A stretch of DNA of 34,780 nt from SHLQ01 sp964441145 (GTDB lineage Bacteria; Actinomycetota; Acidimicrobiia; Acidimicrobiales; SHLQ01): positions 1 through 34,780 of the forward strand of contig CAYTUB010000022.1 in NCBI GenBank assembly GCA_964441145.1. The letters are read 5' to 3'. The position numbers were made by a program, and so were the translations under genes. Below the pieces are notes generated by a model. It had not been told where the DNA came from. It made no database searches and saw only the letters and a program-made list of their open reading frames with translations. Below, in pieces: positions 23,258 through 31,439 of this stretch. The number at the start of each line of letters is the position of its first letter. Position 1 is the first letter of the stretch.

Positions 23258-24802
23258 ATGCGACGTATACATGCGGGAGTTTTCGTCCTCGTCCTAGTTG
23301 CAGCAGCGTTCGCGACGACCGCGACTCAGCGACCGGCGAGCGCTCAAGTCGAGCAGACGGTCAACGTGCGGGTGGCAAAACAGAACGCCATCAACGACAT
23401 CTATCGCGACTTCCTTGGCAGACCGGCAAAGGCCAAAGACATCGATCGCTTCATGGACGCATTGGGCGTCCAACTATCGGTCCATGACGTCCGCGTCCGC
23501 GTGCTCGCAAGCAACGCGTTTCGAAGCGAAGTAGGCGAAAATTCACGCCAAGGTTTCGTAGCAGCGGCCTACCAACAGGTCTTCGGCCGTGCGCCCACCG
23601 CCACCGAGCTCGCCCGAGACACGGGAGCAATCCAGCCCGGAGAGAATGAAACATTCCTCGGCGAACGCCGACGATTCGCAGACGCTCTTCTCCGACGGGC
23701 CGACTACGACCCTGATGGCCTCGGAGTACGCGAACTGGTGCTGCAGTTCGATGATGCCGGCGACATCGAACGCTTCGCTTTTGAGATCGATGGCGAGTTC
23801 GCGTCTGACGACAGGCTGTCCATCACCGTTGCCCATCGCAAGCGCGAAGCCACCGGCACAATGTTTGTACGAGCCGGTGATCAGACCGTGTTGTTCAAGC
23901 CGACTGAACCCCTCCCCCTGGGCGGACGGGTCGTCGGCATGGTCTTTCTCAACACCGGCAACGGTGCTCGGATCGCAGATCTCCGGACCCCATCGGAGGA
24001 CCTACCTCCACGAACCGTCGACCCTGTTTGGCCAGATCGAGTCTTCGAGGACCAGCGAGTGATCGCCTACTACGGCAACCACATCACCTCCGCTCTCGGA
24101 GTGCTCGGCGAGACCGGCCCCGAAGCTGCAGTCGACCGAGTCAACGCGGCAGCAGCACCATTTGATGCGCCGGACAAGCGAGCTGTTGGCGCCTTCGAAA
24201 TGATCGTCACCGTGGCTCAGCGATCGGCGGGAGCCGATGGGGACTTCAGTGCCCCGTCCAACATCGAAGACGTCCAACGATGGGTCGACGTTGCCGAGGA
24301 GGCTGGTCTGTATGTGATCCTCGATATCCAGCCGGGCCGAAGCGACTTCCTGACCGAATCACAGCGCTACGAAGAAATCCTCAAACGGCCCAACGTGGGG
24401 CTCGCCCTCGACCCCGAATGGCGCATGGGCCCTGGGCAAATACCCGGACAGGTCGTTGGGCAGGTCAGTGCCGCCGAGGTGAACCAGGTCTCGGCGTGGC
24501 TCTCCGACCTCGTCGTTGAGAACGACTTGCCCGAGAAGATCTTCATGGTCCACCAGTTTCAGGTGCGCATGATCACCAACCGAGAAGATCTCATCGACCG
24601 GCCTGGCCTAGCCACGGTGATCCACGCCGACGGGTTTGGCGGTCGCGCGATCAAGCTGGTCACCTACGGGCTGCTCCAGGTCGAATCGCCGTTCTACAAC
24701 GGATTCAAGCTCTTCATCGATGAGGACACACAGATCTTCCAACCCGCCGACGTTCTGAATTTCACGACCCACCCGGTCCCCGATTTCGTCAGCTACCAAT
24801 AG
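23258..24802 (+). CDS. Secreted protein with DUF4214-like domain and C-terminal barrel-like region
   Basis: A 514-residue exported protein. The signal peptide (hydrophobic core VFVLVLVAAAFA) ends near ASAQ. Residues about 40-140 hold a DUF4214-type repeat: INDIYRDFLGRPAKAKDIDR and VAAAYQQVFGRAPTATELAR. A beta-rich stretch follows. The C-terminal ~230 residues contain RVIAYYGNHITSALGVLG, AEEAGLYVILDIQPGRSDF, GLALDPEWRM and IFMVHQFQVRMI, a pattern that looks like a TIM barrel with Asp/Glu/His at strand ends, as in some glycoside-hydrolase-like families; enzyme activity is unproven. ATG 23258 starts the signal peptide; GTG 23237 would add seven residues. Confidence 0.82.
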   Translation: MRRIHAGVFVLVLVAAAFATTATQRPASAQVEQTVNVRVAKQNAINDIYRDFLGRPAKAKDIDRFMDALGVQLSVHDVRVRVLASNAFRSEVGENSRQGFVAAAYQQVFGRAPTATELARDTGAIQPGENETFLGERRRFADALLRRADYDPDGLGVRELVLQFDDAGDIERFAFEIDGEFASDDRLSITVAHRKREATGTMFVRAGDQTVLFKPTEPLPLGGRVVGMVFLNTGNGARIADLRTPSEDLPPRTVDPVWPDRVFEDQRVIAYYGNHITSALGVLGETGPEAAVDRVNAAAAPFDAPDKRAVGAFEMIVTVAQRSAGADGDFSAPSNIEDVQRWVDVAEEAGLYVILDIQPGRSDFLTESQRYEEILKRPNVGLALDPEWRMGPGQIPGQVVGQVSAAEVNQVSAWLSDLVVENDLPEKIFMVHQFQVRMITNREDLIDRPGLATVIHADGFGGRAIKLVTYGLLQVESPFYNGFKLFIDEDTQIFQPADVLNFTTHPVPDFVSYQ

Positions 24803-24810
24803 GTGTTTCC

Positions 24811-24829
24811 GAGGGCCAGATTTTCCCTC
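24811..24829 (+). terminator. Small hairpin after the DUF4214-like gene
   Basis: GAGGG-ccagatttt-CCCTC follows nine bases after the stop codon, with only a short CTAG tail. It may be a weak terminator. The stretch from here to 24930 also has three CCGGTC-led short repeats (24849, 24901, 24918) and a direct repeat of GGCGC(C/G)GTCTT-type sequence near 24870-24893, with no gene. Confidence 0.35.
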
Positions 24830-24943
24830 TAGACAGCATCGGTTCCGTCCGGTCTGCTAAGAACACCAAGGCGCCGTCTTGAGGCGCGCGTCTTATTGGG
24901 CCGGTCTATTGCATGATCCGGTCCGTCTATGGAAGGACACGTA

Positions 24944-25531
24944 ATGGGAATCTTTGACTTCGTACGCAACGCTGGGGCCAAGATCGGGATTGGCAAGAGC
25001 ACCGACGAGATCGCGGCTGAAGAAGCTGCAGAGGTAAAGGCTAAGACCGACGCGAAGGCAGCCGAGATGGCTGCTCGGCGCAACAAGAATCGCGAGCTCA
25101 TGCGAGCCAAGGCAGCCGAGAGGCGTTCCGAGGTAGCCGCTGAAAAGCGGGCTGAGGCTCGCAAGTCAACCGAGCTGGAAAAGTACGTCCGAAAGATGGG
25201 CCTTGAGGTCAAGGGTCTCGATGTTCGCTTCGACGATGGCACCGCGTTTATCGATGGTGAAGCCGCCGACGCTGCTACCAAAGATCGCGTCATCCTTGCT
25301 GTTGGCAACACCGACGGCGTGGAGAAGGTCGATGAGCAGTTGACCATCGCCAAAGATGATGGGAGCGAATCGGAGATGTACGTCGTTGAAAGTGGCGACA
25401 CACTTTGGGCAATTGCGACCGCCACCTACGGCGATGGAAACCGCTACCCAGAGATCTTCGAGGCGAACAAGCCAATGCTTAGCGATCCGGATCTGATCTA
25501 TCCAGGCCAGGTTCTTCGCATCCCGAAGTAA
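24944..25531 (+). CDS. kbp: Kbp-like BON/LysM domain protein
   Basis: A 195-residue soluble protein. The N-terminus MGIFDFVRNAGAKIG resembles E. coli Kbp (YgaU), the potassium-binding protein. Residues about 25-80 are a Lys/Ala/Glu/Arg-rich helical stretch, likely a coiled coil, that the E. coli protein lacks. A BON domain (LEVKGLDVRFDDGTAFIDGE, then VGNTDGVEKVDEQL) follows, then a LysM domain at the end (YVVESGDTLWAIATATYGDG to IYPGQVLRIPK). There is no signal peptide, so it is probably cytoplasmic. ATG 24944 has GGAAGGA six bases upstream; an earlier in-frame ATG at 24929 overlaps that site. The job may be K+ sensing under osmotic stress. Confidence 0.85.
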   Translation: MGIFDFVRNAGAKIGIGKSTDEIAAEEAAEVKAKTDAKAAEMAARRNKNRELMRAKAAERRSEVAAEKRAEARKSTELEKYVRKMGLEVKGLDVRFDDGTAFIDGEAADAATKDRVILAVGNTDGVEKVDEQLTIAKDDGSESEMYVVESGDTLWAIATATYGDGNRYPEIFEANKPMLSDPDLIYPGQVLRIPK

Positions 25532-25558
25532 CCAAACTCCAACAGAACTGAAGTCGAT

Positions 25559-25587
25559 GGAGGGCCTGGCGAGAAGCTGGGCCCTCC
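25559..25587 (+). terminator. Stem-loop after the Kbp-like gene
   Basis: GGAGGGCC at 25559-25566 pairs perfectly with GGCCCTCC at 25580-25587 across a 13-base loop, 28 bases after the stop. The downstream T tract is poor (GTCGCGTTT). It probably ends kbp transcription. Confidence 0.6.
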
Positions 25588-25605
25588 GTCGCGTTTCATA
25601 TAGCG

Positions 25606-25816
25606 AAAGGAGCCTCGTTCGTGAGGGCGATCGATCAAGTCGTACGAAACACCATCCGCTCGCCGCGATGCCCTTGAAATCGACGGTGTTGTGATCGCCA
25701 GCGAATCGGTAATTGCCGCCGCGGACGCGCAGGATGCATCCACACTCGCCGCAACTTCGCCAGCTGAAGTTGCCGTGATGCCAAACGCGGGGCACGCTAG
25801 AGCCACAACTGAATAG
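25606..25816 (+). pseudogene. Possible frameshifted small gene before the riboswitch
   Basis: AAGGAG at about 25606 is well placed before GTG 25621, which opens an 18-codon frame (VRAIDQVVRNTIRSPRCP) ending in TGA. In the next frame a stretch without stops runs on from the same place (DALEIDGVVIASESVIAAAD and on) to TAG at 25814-25816, just at the riboswitch. One indel would join the two into about 65 codons with neighbour-like codon use. I do not recognise the product. It may be a broken gene, a sequencing error, or just leader sequence. Confidence 0.3.
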
Positions 25817-25971
25817 TCCTCGGGGTAGGGGTGCAAGTCCCGACCGGTGGTGATGCGCAACATGACGACTCAGGTCGCTGTGGCGGCGACAAGCCCACGA
25901 GCGGCCACAGCCGTGGTGCAGCTGAGCAGGTGAGATTCCTGGGCCGACGGTAAGAGTCCGGATGGGAGAGG
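25816..25971 (+). promoter_or_regulatory. FMN riboswitch (RFN element)
   Basis: The conserved core is plain: CGGGGTAGGGGTGCAAGTCC then CGACCGGTGGT at the 5' side, GCCCACGAGC in the middle, CAGGTGAGATTCCTGGGCC and GACGGTAAGAGTCCGGATGG at the 3' side, ending in GGGAGAGG. A GC-rich variable helix lies at about 25870-25925. It is directly followed by the ribosome binding site and ATG of ribE, so it likely acts on translation start, hiding the GAGAGGAAGG region when FMN is bound. Confidence 0.95.
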
Positions 25972-25978
25972 AAGGTAC

Positions 25979-26581
25979 ATGTTCACCGGATTGGTGGAAG
26001 AGTGTGGCCGTGTGGCCGCGCTCGACCCGATTGGTGACGGTGTTCGCCTGCGTGTCAGCGCGAATACCGTCATAGATGACATAGAAATGGGCGCGTCGAT
26101 CGCCGTAAATGGCGTATGCCTCACAGTGGTCGAGTTTGACGATGACGGCTTCGCGGTCGACGCCGTACCCGAAACCATGGAACGCACCAGCCTCGGCGCG
26201 CTCGCCGAGGGCGCTCCGGTAAACCTCGAACGCTCGGTGCGTGCGTCTGACCGTTTGGGCGGGCACATCGTGCAGGGTCACGTCGATGCCACAACCACGA
26301 TTCTAAAGATCGAGTCCTACGACGACGGCTCCTGGCGCTATCACTTCGTGCTCGACGATGAGCTTGCGCGATACATCGTCGAAAAGGGGTCGATCACCAT
26401 CGACGGCATCAGCTTGACGGTTGCCTCGCTCGAGGCTGGATCCTTCTCGATCGCCGTCATCCCACACACCGCCGAGGTCACGACGCTCGGTTCAAAGCAG
26501 GTCGGCGCAATCGTCAATGTCGAGGTTGACGTTCTGGCCAAATACGTCGAACGCCAACTCGCTCTCCGGGAGAACAAATAG
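25979..26581 (+). CDS. ribE: Riboflavin synthase, alpha chain
   Basis: A 200-residue enzyme that dismutates two 6,7-dimethyl-8-ribityllumazine molecules to riboflavin. It has the invariant N-terminus MFTGLVEECG and two lumazine-binding barrels: the first with INGVCLTVV-type sequence (SIAVNGVCLTVVEFDDDGF) and RTSLG-like ERTSLGAL, the second with GHIVQGHVDATT and SITIDGISLTVASLE, ending in PHTAEVTTLG. Length is usual. The start lies eight bases after the riboswitch, with GAGGAAGG as ribosome binding site. ribBA starts immediately after its stop. Confidence 0.96.
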   Translation: MFTGLVEECGRVAALDPIGDGVRLRVSANTVIDDIEMGASIAVNGVCLTVVEFDDDGFAVDAVPETMERTSLGALAEGAPVNLERSVRASDRLGGHIVQGHVDATTTILKIESYDDGSWRYHFVLDDELARYIVEKGSITIDGISLTVASLEAGSFSIAVIPHTAEVTTLGSKQVGAIVNVEVDVLAKYVERQLALRENK

Positions 26582-27826
26582 ATGAGCAACACCACCTCAA
26601 ATGACGCCATGCTTGACACCATCGAAGACGCACTTGCCGCGTATGCGGCAGGTGAGTTCCTCGTGGTCGTCGATGACGAGGATCGCGAGAACGAGGGAGA
26701 CCTGATCATTGCGGCTGACGCGATGACAGAGGAAAAGATGGCGTTCATGATTCGCCACACCAGTGGTGTTATCTGCGCACCATTGTTCGACGATCGCGCC
26801 GATGAACTGCGCTTGCCCTTGATGGTGGCCGACAACACCGAGTCGCATCGAACCGCCTTCACCGTGACCGTCGACCTCATCGAAGGTTGCACGACCGGCA
26901 TCTCTGCCGGCGACCGTACCCGAACGGTGTTGGCCATGGCCGACCCCGAGCGGACGTCTGGTGAATTCGCTCGACCGGGCCATATCTTTCCACTTCGTGC
27001 CCGGCCTGGAGGCGTGCTGAAACGCGCTGGCCACACCGAAGCTGCGGTCGATCTGTGCACGATGACCGGCCGCGCTCCAGTCGGAGTGCTGTGCGAGATC
27101 GTGAACGACGATGGAACCATGAAACGCCTCGGCGACTGTCGAGCATTCGCCGACGAGCATGGTTTGCGCCTCATTTCGATCGCCGATCTCATTCGCTATC
27201 GCCGTCAGAGTGAGAAGCTCGTCGAGCACTTCGCGGAAGCGGTTATCCCGACAGTGCACGGCGACTTCACCGCCCATGCCTACCGGTCGTTGGTCGACGG
27301 CGAAGAACACCTCGTCTACACGATGGGCGACGTCGAGGGTTGTGAGGCGCCATTGGTCCGAGTCCATTCGGAGTGCCTGACCGGCGACATCTTGGCGTCG
27401 GAACGATGCGATTGTGGCCATCAGTTGCAGACGGCACTCGCGATGATCGCGGAAGCCGGGTGCGGGGTGCTCGTCTACCTTCGCGGCCACGAGGGCCGCG
27501 GGATCGGCATTGGTCACAAGATCCGGGCGTACTCACTGCAAGACGGTGAGGGACTCGACACGGTCGATGCCAACACCGCCCAGGGCCTACCCGTGGACTC
27601 CCGCGAGTACGGGGTGGGAGCGAACATGCTCGCCGACCTCGGCGTCTCAACCATGCGCCTGATGACGAACAACCCCTCAAAGTTCGGCGGGCTTGCCGGT
27701 TACGGACTCGAGATCGTCGAGCGTGTACCAATCCAGATCCCAGCGAACCCGAGCAACGCTCGTTACCTCGACACCAAACGAGATCGCATGGGCCATCTCA
27801 TGGCCAACGAAGATGAGTCCTCCTGA
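26582..27826 (+). CDS. ribBA: Bifunctional 3,4-dihydroxy-2-butanone 4-phosphate synthase / GTP cyclohydrolase II
   Basis: A 414-residue fusion supplying both precursors of the lumazine. Residues about 10-205 are the DHBP synthase domain with the acidic loop VVDDEDRENEGDLIIAAD and RPGHIFPLRARPGGVLKRAGHTEA-type motif (here GHIFPLRARPGG and RAGHTEAAVDLC). Residues 206 to the end are GTP cyclohydrolase II: zinc cysteines in HSECLTGDILASERCDCGHQ, then LRGHEGRGIGIGHKIRAYSL and MRLMTNNPSKFGGLAGYGLE. All key residues seem intact. It sits between ribE (no gap) and ribH (1-base overlap). Confidence 0.97.
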   Translation: MSNTTSNDAMLDTIEDALAAYAAGEFLVVVDDEDRENEGDLIIAADAMTEEKMAFMIRHTSGVICAPLFDDRADELRLPLMVADNTESHRTAFTVTVDLIEGCTTGISAGDRTRTVLAMADPERTSGEFARPGHIFPLRARPGGVLKRAGHTEAAVDLCTMTGRAPVGVLCEIVNDDGTMKRLGDCRAFADEHGLRLISIADLIRYRRQSEKLVEHFAEAVIPTVHGDFTAHAYRSLVDGEEHLVYTMGDVEGCEAPLVRVHSECLTGDILASERCDCGHQLQTALAMIAEAGCGVLVYLRGHEGRGIGIGHKIRAYSLQDGEGLDTVDANTAQGLPVDSREYGVGANMLADLGVSTMRLMTNNPSKFGGLAGYGLEIVERVPIQIPANPSNARYLDTKRDRMGHLMANEDESS

Positions 27827-28317
27827 TGGCAACGGGAGATGACCGAGCCTCAACACCAGACCTAGATGCAACGGGTTTACGCATTGGTGTCATTGGCACT
27901 CGATGGAATGCCGACATCGTTGCTCGATTGCACGAGGGTGCGCTGCGGGGCCTCGAAAGCTACGGGGTCGACAACATCACCGAATTGTCGGTACCCGGGG
28001 CGTACGAACTTCCGCTTGCCGCGCAGTATCTCGCCGAGTCTGGATCCGTTGATGGGATCGTCGTGATCGGCGCGGTAATTCGGGGCGAGACCACTCATTA
28101 TGAGCTCGTAGCTGGTGAATGCGGCCGAGCGATCATGGACGTGCAACTCGCCACCGGGACCCCAATTGGCATGGGTGTACTGACCGTAGAGAACGTCGAT
28201 CAAGCACTCGCACGAAGCGAGGATTCGGGGGGCCACAACGTCGGTGAAGAGGCGACCACCGTCGCGGTGGAGATGGCGATTTTGAAACAAACGTTCTCCA
28301 CAAGCCAGGGCGCCTGA
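27826..28317 (+). CDS. ribH: 6,7-dimethyl-8-ribityllumazine synthase
   Basis: A 163-residue subunit that condenses the pyrimidine from the ribBA/ribD route with 3,4-dihydroxy-2-butanone 4-phosphate. Motifs are IGVIGTRWNADIV, LSVPGAYELPLAAQYLA, and GAVIRGETTHYELVAGE with the active-site His in the position of GETxHF; GMGVLTVENVDQALAR closes the family pattern. ATG 27826 overlaps the ribBA stop by one base. It completes a ribE-ribBA-ribH operon in which ribD, the deaminase/reductase, is absent and must be elsewhere. Confidence 0.96.
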   Translation: MATGDDRASTPDLDATGLRIGVIGTRWNADIVARLHEGALRGLESYGVDNITELSVPGAYELPLAAQYLAESGSVDGIVVIGAVIRGETTHYELVAGECGRAIMDVQLATGTPIGMGVLTVENVDQALARSEDSGGHNVGEEATTVAVEMAILKQTFSTSQGA

Positions 28318-28422
28318 CAACCACAAGCAGCGTTCAGCCCAGTGTCGGTTTGAAGACTGACCAAACAATGATTTCGTTCGTTCCGAGATCGAAATTCAGT
28401 ACTTAGAGTAGGCACGCCTGCT

Positions 28423-28482
28423 AAGGGAACCGCCGTCCCTTTTCAGGAAGTCCCCGGTCGCGTTCCGCCACGCGGCCGGGGG
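28423..28482. terminator. Paired hairpins at the ribH / small membrane protein junction
   Basis: AAGGGA-accgccg-TCCCTT at 28423-28441 is followed by TTC and can end the riboflavin operon. A second, very stable hairpin follows: CCCCGGTCGCG with CGCGGCCGGGG (one U-G pair) at about 28452-28482, suited to the minus-strand gene that ends at 28488. A promoter-like TACTTAGAGT lies just before the first hairpin (about 28401), so a short RNA made here is also conceivable. Confidence 0.6.
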
Positions 28483-28487
28483 CGTAT

Positions 28488-28712
28488 CTAACCCGAGATC
28501 AGGCTCGCGAGGGCCCAGATCACCATTACTGCTCCCAGCACCACGAACATCAGGGTGCGAAACAGCGGAGGTCGATCAAGATCGGTTTCGTTGCGCTTGT
28601 TCTCGGGAGGCTTGACCAAAGCAAGCAGCGGACCCACAACGAGGGCACCGCCAAAGGCAAGGGCGAGCAGCGGCAGCAGGTTCTCGCCAAGAAAAAGAGT
28701 TTGGGCAAACAC
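28488..28712 (-). CDS. Small two-helix membrane protein
   Basis: A 74-residue product that I do not recognise. It has two hydrophobic segments, LLPLLALAFGGALVVGPLLA near residues 13-32 and LMFVVLGAVMVIWALASLI near the C-terminus, joined by a charged loop (PPENKRNETDLDRPP). It starts with GTG 28712; an AGAGAAA about eight bases upstream may serve as ribosome binding site. A strong hairpin follows its stop. The coding sense is supported by the clean membrane topology and the terminator; function is unknown. Confidence 0.7.
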   Translation of the reverse strand: MFAQTLFLGENLLPLLALAFGGALVVGPLLALVKPPENKRNETDLDRPPLFRTLMFVVLGAVMVIWALASLISG

Positions 28713-28897
28713 CGATTTCTCTCAAGGTCGAAGTGAACCCGCCCGATGCTACAGGTGTCTGGTGATTCGCCCTCGCCGGACACTCAGTGGGATACGGGTA
28801 GGAGTCACGACTCCCTCCACGCATCACGATCAGTACTTTGTACTGGCTGACGTGGCTCCTATCCTCCCCGCTGACCTCTCAAGCCAGCGAGTAGCCG

Positions 28898-29707
28898 TTA
28901 GCCAGCCTGATCGAGATACCAGTCTCGGAGAAGCTCGTTGCCAGAGTTGCCGACTTCCTCTCGAACGAGAACGACCTCGCCTTCGGGAATCGGGTATGTA
29001 ATTGCTCCCTGATCGGCGACATCGACGGTCCACTCATTGCCCAAAAGGATCGTTCCTTCGGAGGCATCGGGTGCGAGCGCATAGAACACGTCGGGGTTTT
29101 CTGAGCGGACGCCGTTGACCTCGACGAAGGTGTTCGCCGAGTTCGGCAGCACACCGGTTTCAAGTGGTGTGAGTACTTCGGAAAGAAGCTGCGCGAAGAA
29201 CAAGCCACGCTGTTCTTCGCCGATCTCGCCAATGAAGACTTCATTGCCGACGCGGAAGGCGCGCATGACCTGGTCGTCTCGCAGCATAAGTAGAACATCG
29301 CCATCGAGCGGATCGAACCAACGCACGGTCAATCCCTCGCCTGAGCTGAACGCTCCGGTGATCTCAATAGCGGGATCGGAGGGAAAGTCGACTGTCCACG
29401 CGACCGACACCGTCGAAACGTCGGTCCACAACTGATTTCCGGCAAGGGTCTCGCCGTCTTGGAAGGCCAGAGCCTCGACCAACGTCGTTGGGGTGACAGT
29501 GGTTGGGGCGATCGTTGTTGGAGTGACGGTGCTGCTGGTCGAGGCTTCGTCGTCGGATTCGTCCAGCCTCGGTGCATCGCTGGAAGAGCTTTGCGTGTCT
29601 GGAGCAGAGAGCGCCTGGTCGCTAGCGGGCCCACTCGAACCGCACGCTGCGGCGACTATTGATACCGCCAAAAACAGCGGGGCAAGACGGGTCGTACATT
29701 TCGACAT
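28898..29707 (-). CDS. Lipoprotein with Ser/Thr-rich linker
   Basis: A 269-residue exported lipoprotein of unknown function. The signal peptide ends at the lipobox VAAAC (Cys22), followed by GSSGPAS. Residues about 30-75 are a flexible linker rich in Ser, Asp and then TVTPTTIAPTTVTPTT repeats. The rest is a soluble domain rich in beta strands and acidic residues (TVRWFDPLDGDVLLMLRDDQ, EVFIGEIGEEQRGLFFAQLL). ATG 29707 is chosen because it begins the signal peptide; an in-frame start at 29740 would put 11 polar residues before it. It is co-oriented with dnaB but about 100 bases away. Confidence 0.85.
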   Translation of the reverse strand: MSKCTTRLAPLFLAVSIVAAACGSSGPASDQALSAPDTQSSSSDAPRLDESDDEASTSSTVTPTTIAPTTVTPTTLVEALAFQDGETLAGNQLWTDVSTVSVAWTVDFPSDPAIEITGAFSSGEGLTVRWFDPLDGDVLLMLRDDQVMRAFRVGNEVFIGEIGEEQRGLFFAQLLSEVLTPLETGVLPNSANTFVEVNGVRSENPDVFYALAPDASEGTILLGNEWTVDVADQGAITYPIPEGEVVLVREEVGNSGNELLRDWYLDQAG

Positions 29708-29804
29708 GGTGGACAATCGGCTGGTCCAACCAAAATTCAATGAACCACTAGACCATTTTGTCCAAACTCAAGCGAGGCCCTGATCCGTCGCGGGAACCCC
29801 TCCC

Positions 29805-31208
29805 CTACATTGCTTGCGCGGGGTTTCGGGCCATGTTTGCGAAGCGGGTGTATTGCGGCAGGAAGGCCAACCGGATGGTGTCGGTCGGGCCGTTACGGTG
29901 CTTGGCGATGATGACCTCCGCTATGCCCTGATCTTGGCTTTCGGGGTTGTAGACCTCGTCGCGGTAGAGGAACATCACGACGTCGGCGTCCTGCTCGATC
30001 GCGCCCGACTCGCGAAGGTCGGCGAGCATCGGCCGCTTGTCTTGGCGAGACTCTAACGTTCGAGAAAGCTGCGACAGACCAACGACGGGAACCTCGAGCT
30101 CGCGAGCGAGGACCTTCAAGTTTCGGGAGATCTCCGAGATCTCGACCTGGCGACTCTCCGCACCGGAACGACCGGTCATCAGCTGGATATAGTCGACCAC
30201 GATCAGGCCAAGATCGCCGACCTGAGACTTGAGCCGGCGGGCACGACCGCGAATATCCATGACCGTCAGAGCTGGATTGTCATCGATCCAGATCGGGGCC
30301 TCAGACAGGCGAGCGACACCATGGCTGATCTTGGTCCAGTCGGTTTCGTCGAGACGGCCGTCTCGCATGTTCTTGGAATCGACCCTCGACTCTGAGCACA
30401 ACATACGTTGTGACAATTCGAGTTGGCCCATCTCCAACGAGAAGACGAGTACGGGGCGGTTGCCCTCGACGGCGGCGTGCGATGCGATGTTGAGAGCAAA
30501 ACTAGTCTTGCCCATCGCGGGACGGGCGCCGATGACATAGAGGGCGTTTGGCTGCATGCCCGACAGCAGATCGTCGAGATCCACGAAACCGGTTGGTGTT
30601 CCGGTGATGCCTTCGCCGCGTTCGTAGAGCATCTCGAGGCGGTCGAGGCTTTGCTCGACCAGCGTGCGCATGTCGGCCATGGAGTCGCTGGCTCGACCCT
30701 GGGCCACTTCGAACACCATGTGCTCGGCTTCATCAACAGCCTTGACCACATCTTCGGGACGGTCATAGGCAAGTTCTGCGATCTCGTTGCCAACGCTGAT
30801 GAGGCGACGCAGAAGGGCATTCTCACGCACGATCTCGGCGTACTTCTTTGCACCGGTCACCGCGGGCGCCTGAGCCTGGAGGTCGAGCAGCATTGCCGAT
30901 CCGCCCATGCCTTGGAGCAGGTCGTTGCGATCCAGCAGATCGGCCACCGTTACGACATCGGCTTCGTCGCCAGCACCGTAGAGCGAGGTGATGGCATCAA
31001 AGACGTGTTGGTGGGCGGGCCGGTAGAAGTGTGCGGCTTCGGCCACCTCGAGCGCGCTTGCGATGGCATCTCGCGAGAGCAACATCACGCCGAGCAGTGA
31101 TTGCTCGACTTGGATGTTGTGGGGTGGAGTTCGGCCGGTCTTGGCCTCGATGTTGCGTGCTGGGCCGTCGTCCCAAGGGGGTGGTGGCTCATCTCCAAAT
31201 TCTGACAC
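29805..31208 (-). CDS. dnaB: Replicative DNA helicase DnaB
   Basis: A 467-residue hexameric helicase of the replication fork. The N-terminal primase-binding domain starts at NIQVEQSLLGVMLLSRDAI. The C-terminal RecA-like motor has Walker A IGARPAMGKTSFALN, the FSLEMGQLELSQRML motif, Walker B LIVVDYIQLMTG, and GLSQLSRTLESR with RPMLADLRESGAIEQDADVV. No intein interrupts it, unlike several mycobacterial DnaB genes. It lies downstream of rplI as in other actinobacteria, though a PAP2 gene and a 205-base spacer come between. Confidence 0.97.
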   Translation of the reverse strand: MSEFGDEPPPPWDDGPARNIEAKTGRTPPHNIQVEQSLLGVMLLSRDAIASALEVAEAAHFYRPAHQHVFDAITSLYGAGDEADVVTVADLLDRNDLLQGMGGSAMLLDLQAQAPAVTGAKKYAEIVRENALLRRLISVGNEIAELAYDRPEDVVKAVDEAEHMVFEVAQGRASDSMADMRTLVEQSLDRLEMLYERGEGITGTPTGFVDLDDLLSGMQPNALYVIGARPAMGKTSFALNIASHAAVEGNRPVLVFSLEMGQLELSQRMLCSESRVDSKNMRDGRLDETDWTKISHGVARLSEAPIWIDDNPALTVMDIRGRARRLKSQVGDLGLIVVDYIQLMTGRSGAESRQVEISEISRNLKVLARELEVPVVGLSQLSRTLESRQDKRPMLADLRESGAIEQDADVVMFLYRDEVYNPESQDQGIAEVIIAKHRNGPTDTIRLAFLPQYTRFANMARNPAQAM

Positions 31209-31355
31209 CGCACAGCCCTTCGTGTTCCCGACCGAGCTCTGGAGAGCCCGGTACCTCTAGTGTGCCGATGCCCTGTGACAGCCTCGGTCAAGTGAGGCGT
31301 ACGTATAGGTATTGATCGACCTACCCACGATGCCTGGATCAGGCTGTGAGTTGCT

Positions 31356-31439
31356 AGTGGACAAGCGGAGAAGTTTGGTGGACAACGGGCCTGACTCGAC
31401 CACAATCACACGGTCAGCCTGTGGACAGTGTGTGGAAAG
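31356..31439. promoter_or_regulatory. Cluster of DnaA-box-like motifs beside dnaB
   Basis: Four same-direction 9-mers resemble the actinobacterial DnaA box TGTGGACAA: AGTGGACAA at 31356, GGTGGACAA at 31377, TGTGGACAG at 31420 and TGTGGAAAG at 31431, each with one mismatch or so. The first two lie between dnaB and the PAP2 gene, the last two inside the end of the PAP2 gene. The spacer from 31209 to 31413 has no gene. Confidence 0.45.

Noticed and set aside
25166..26281. 371-codon minus-strand frame over kbp, the riboswitch and ribE
   Set aside because: It runs antisense to a conserved riboswitch and two supported genes, and has no motif.
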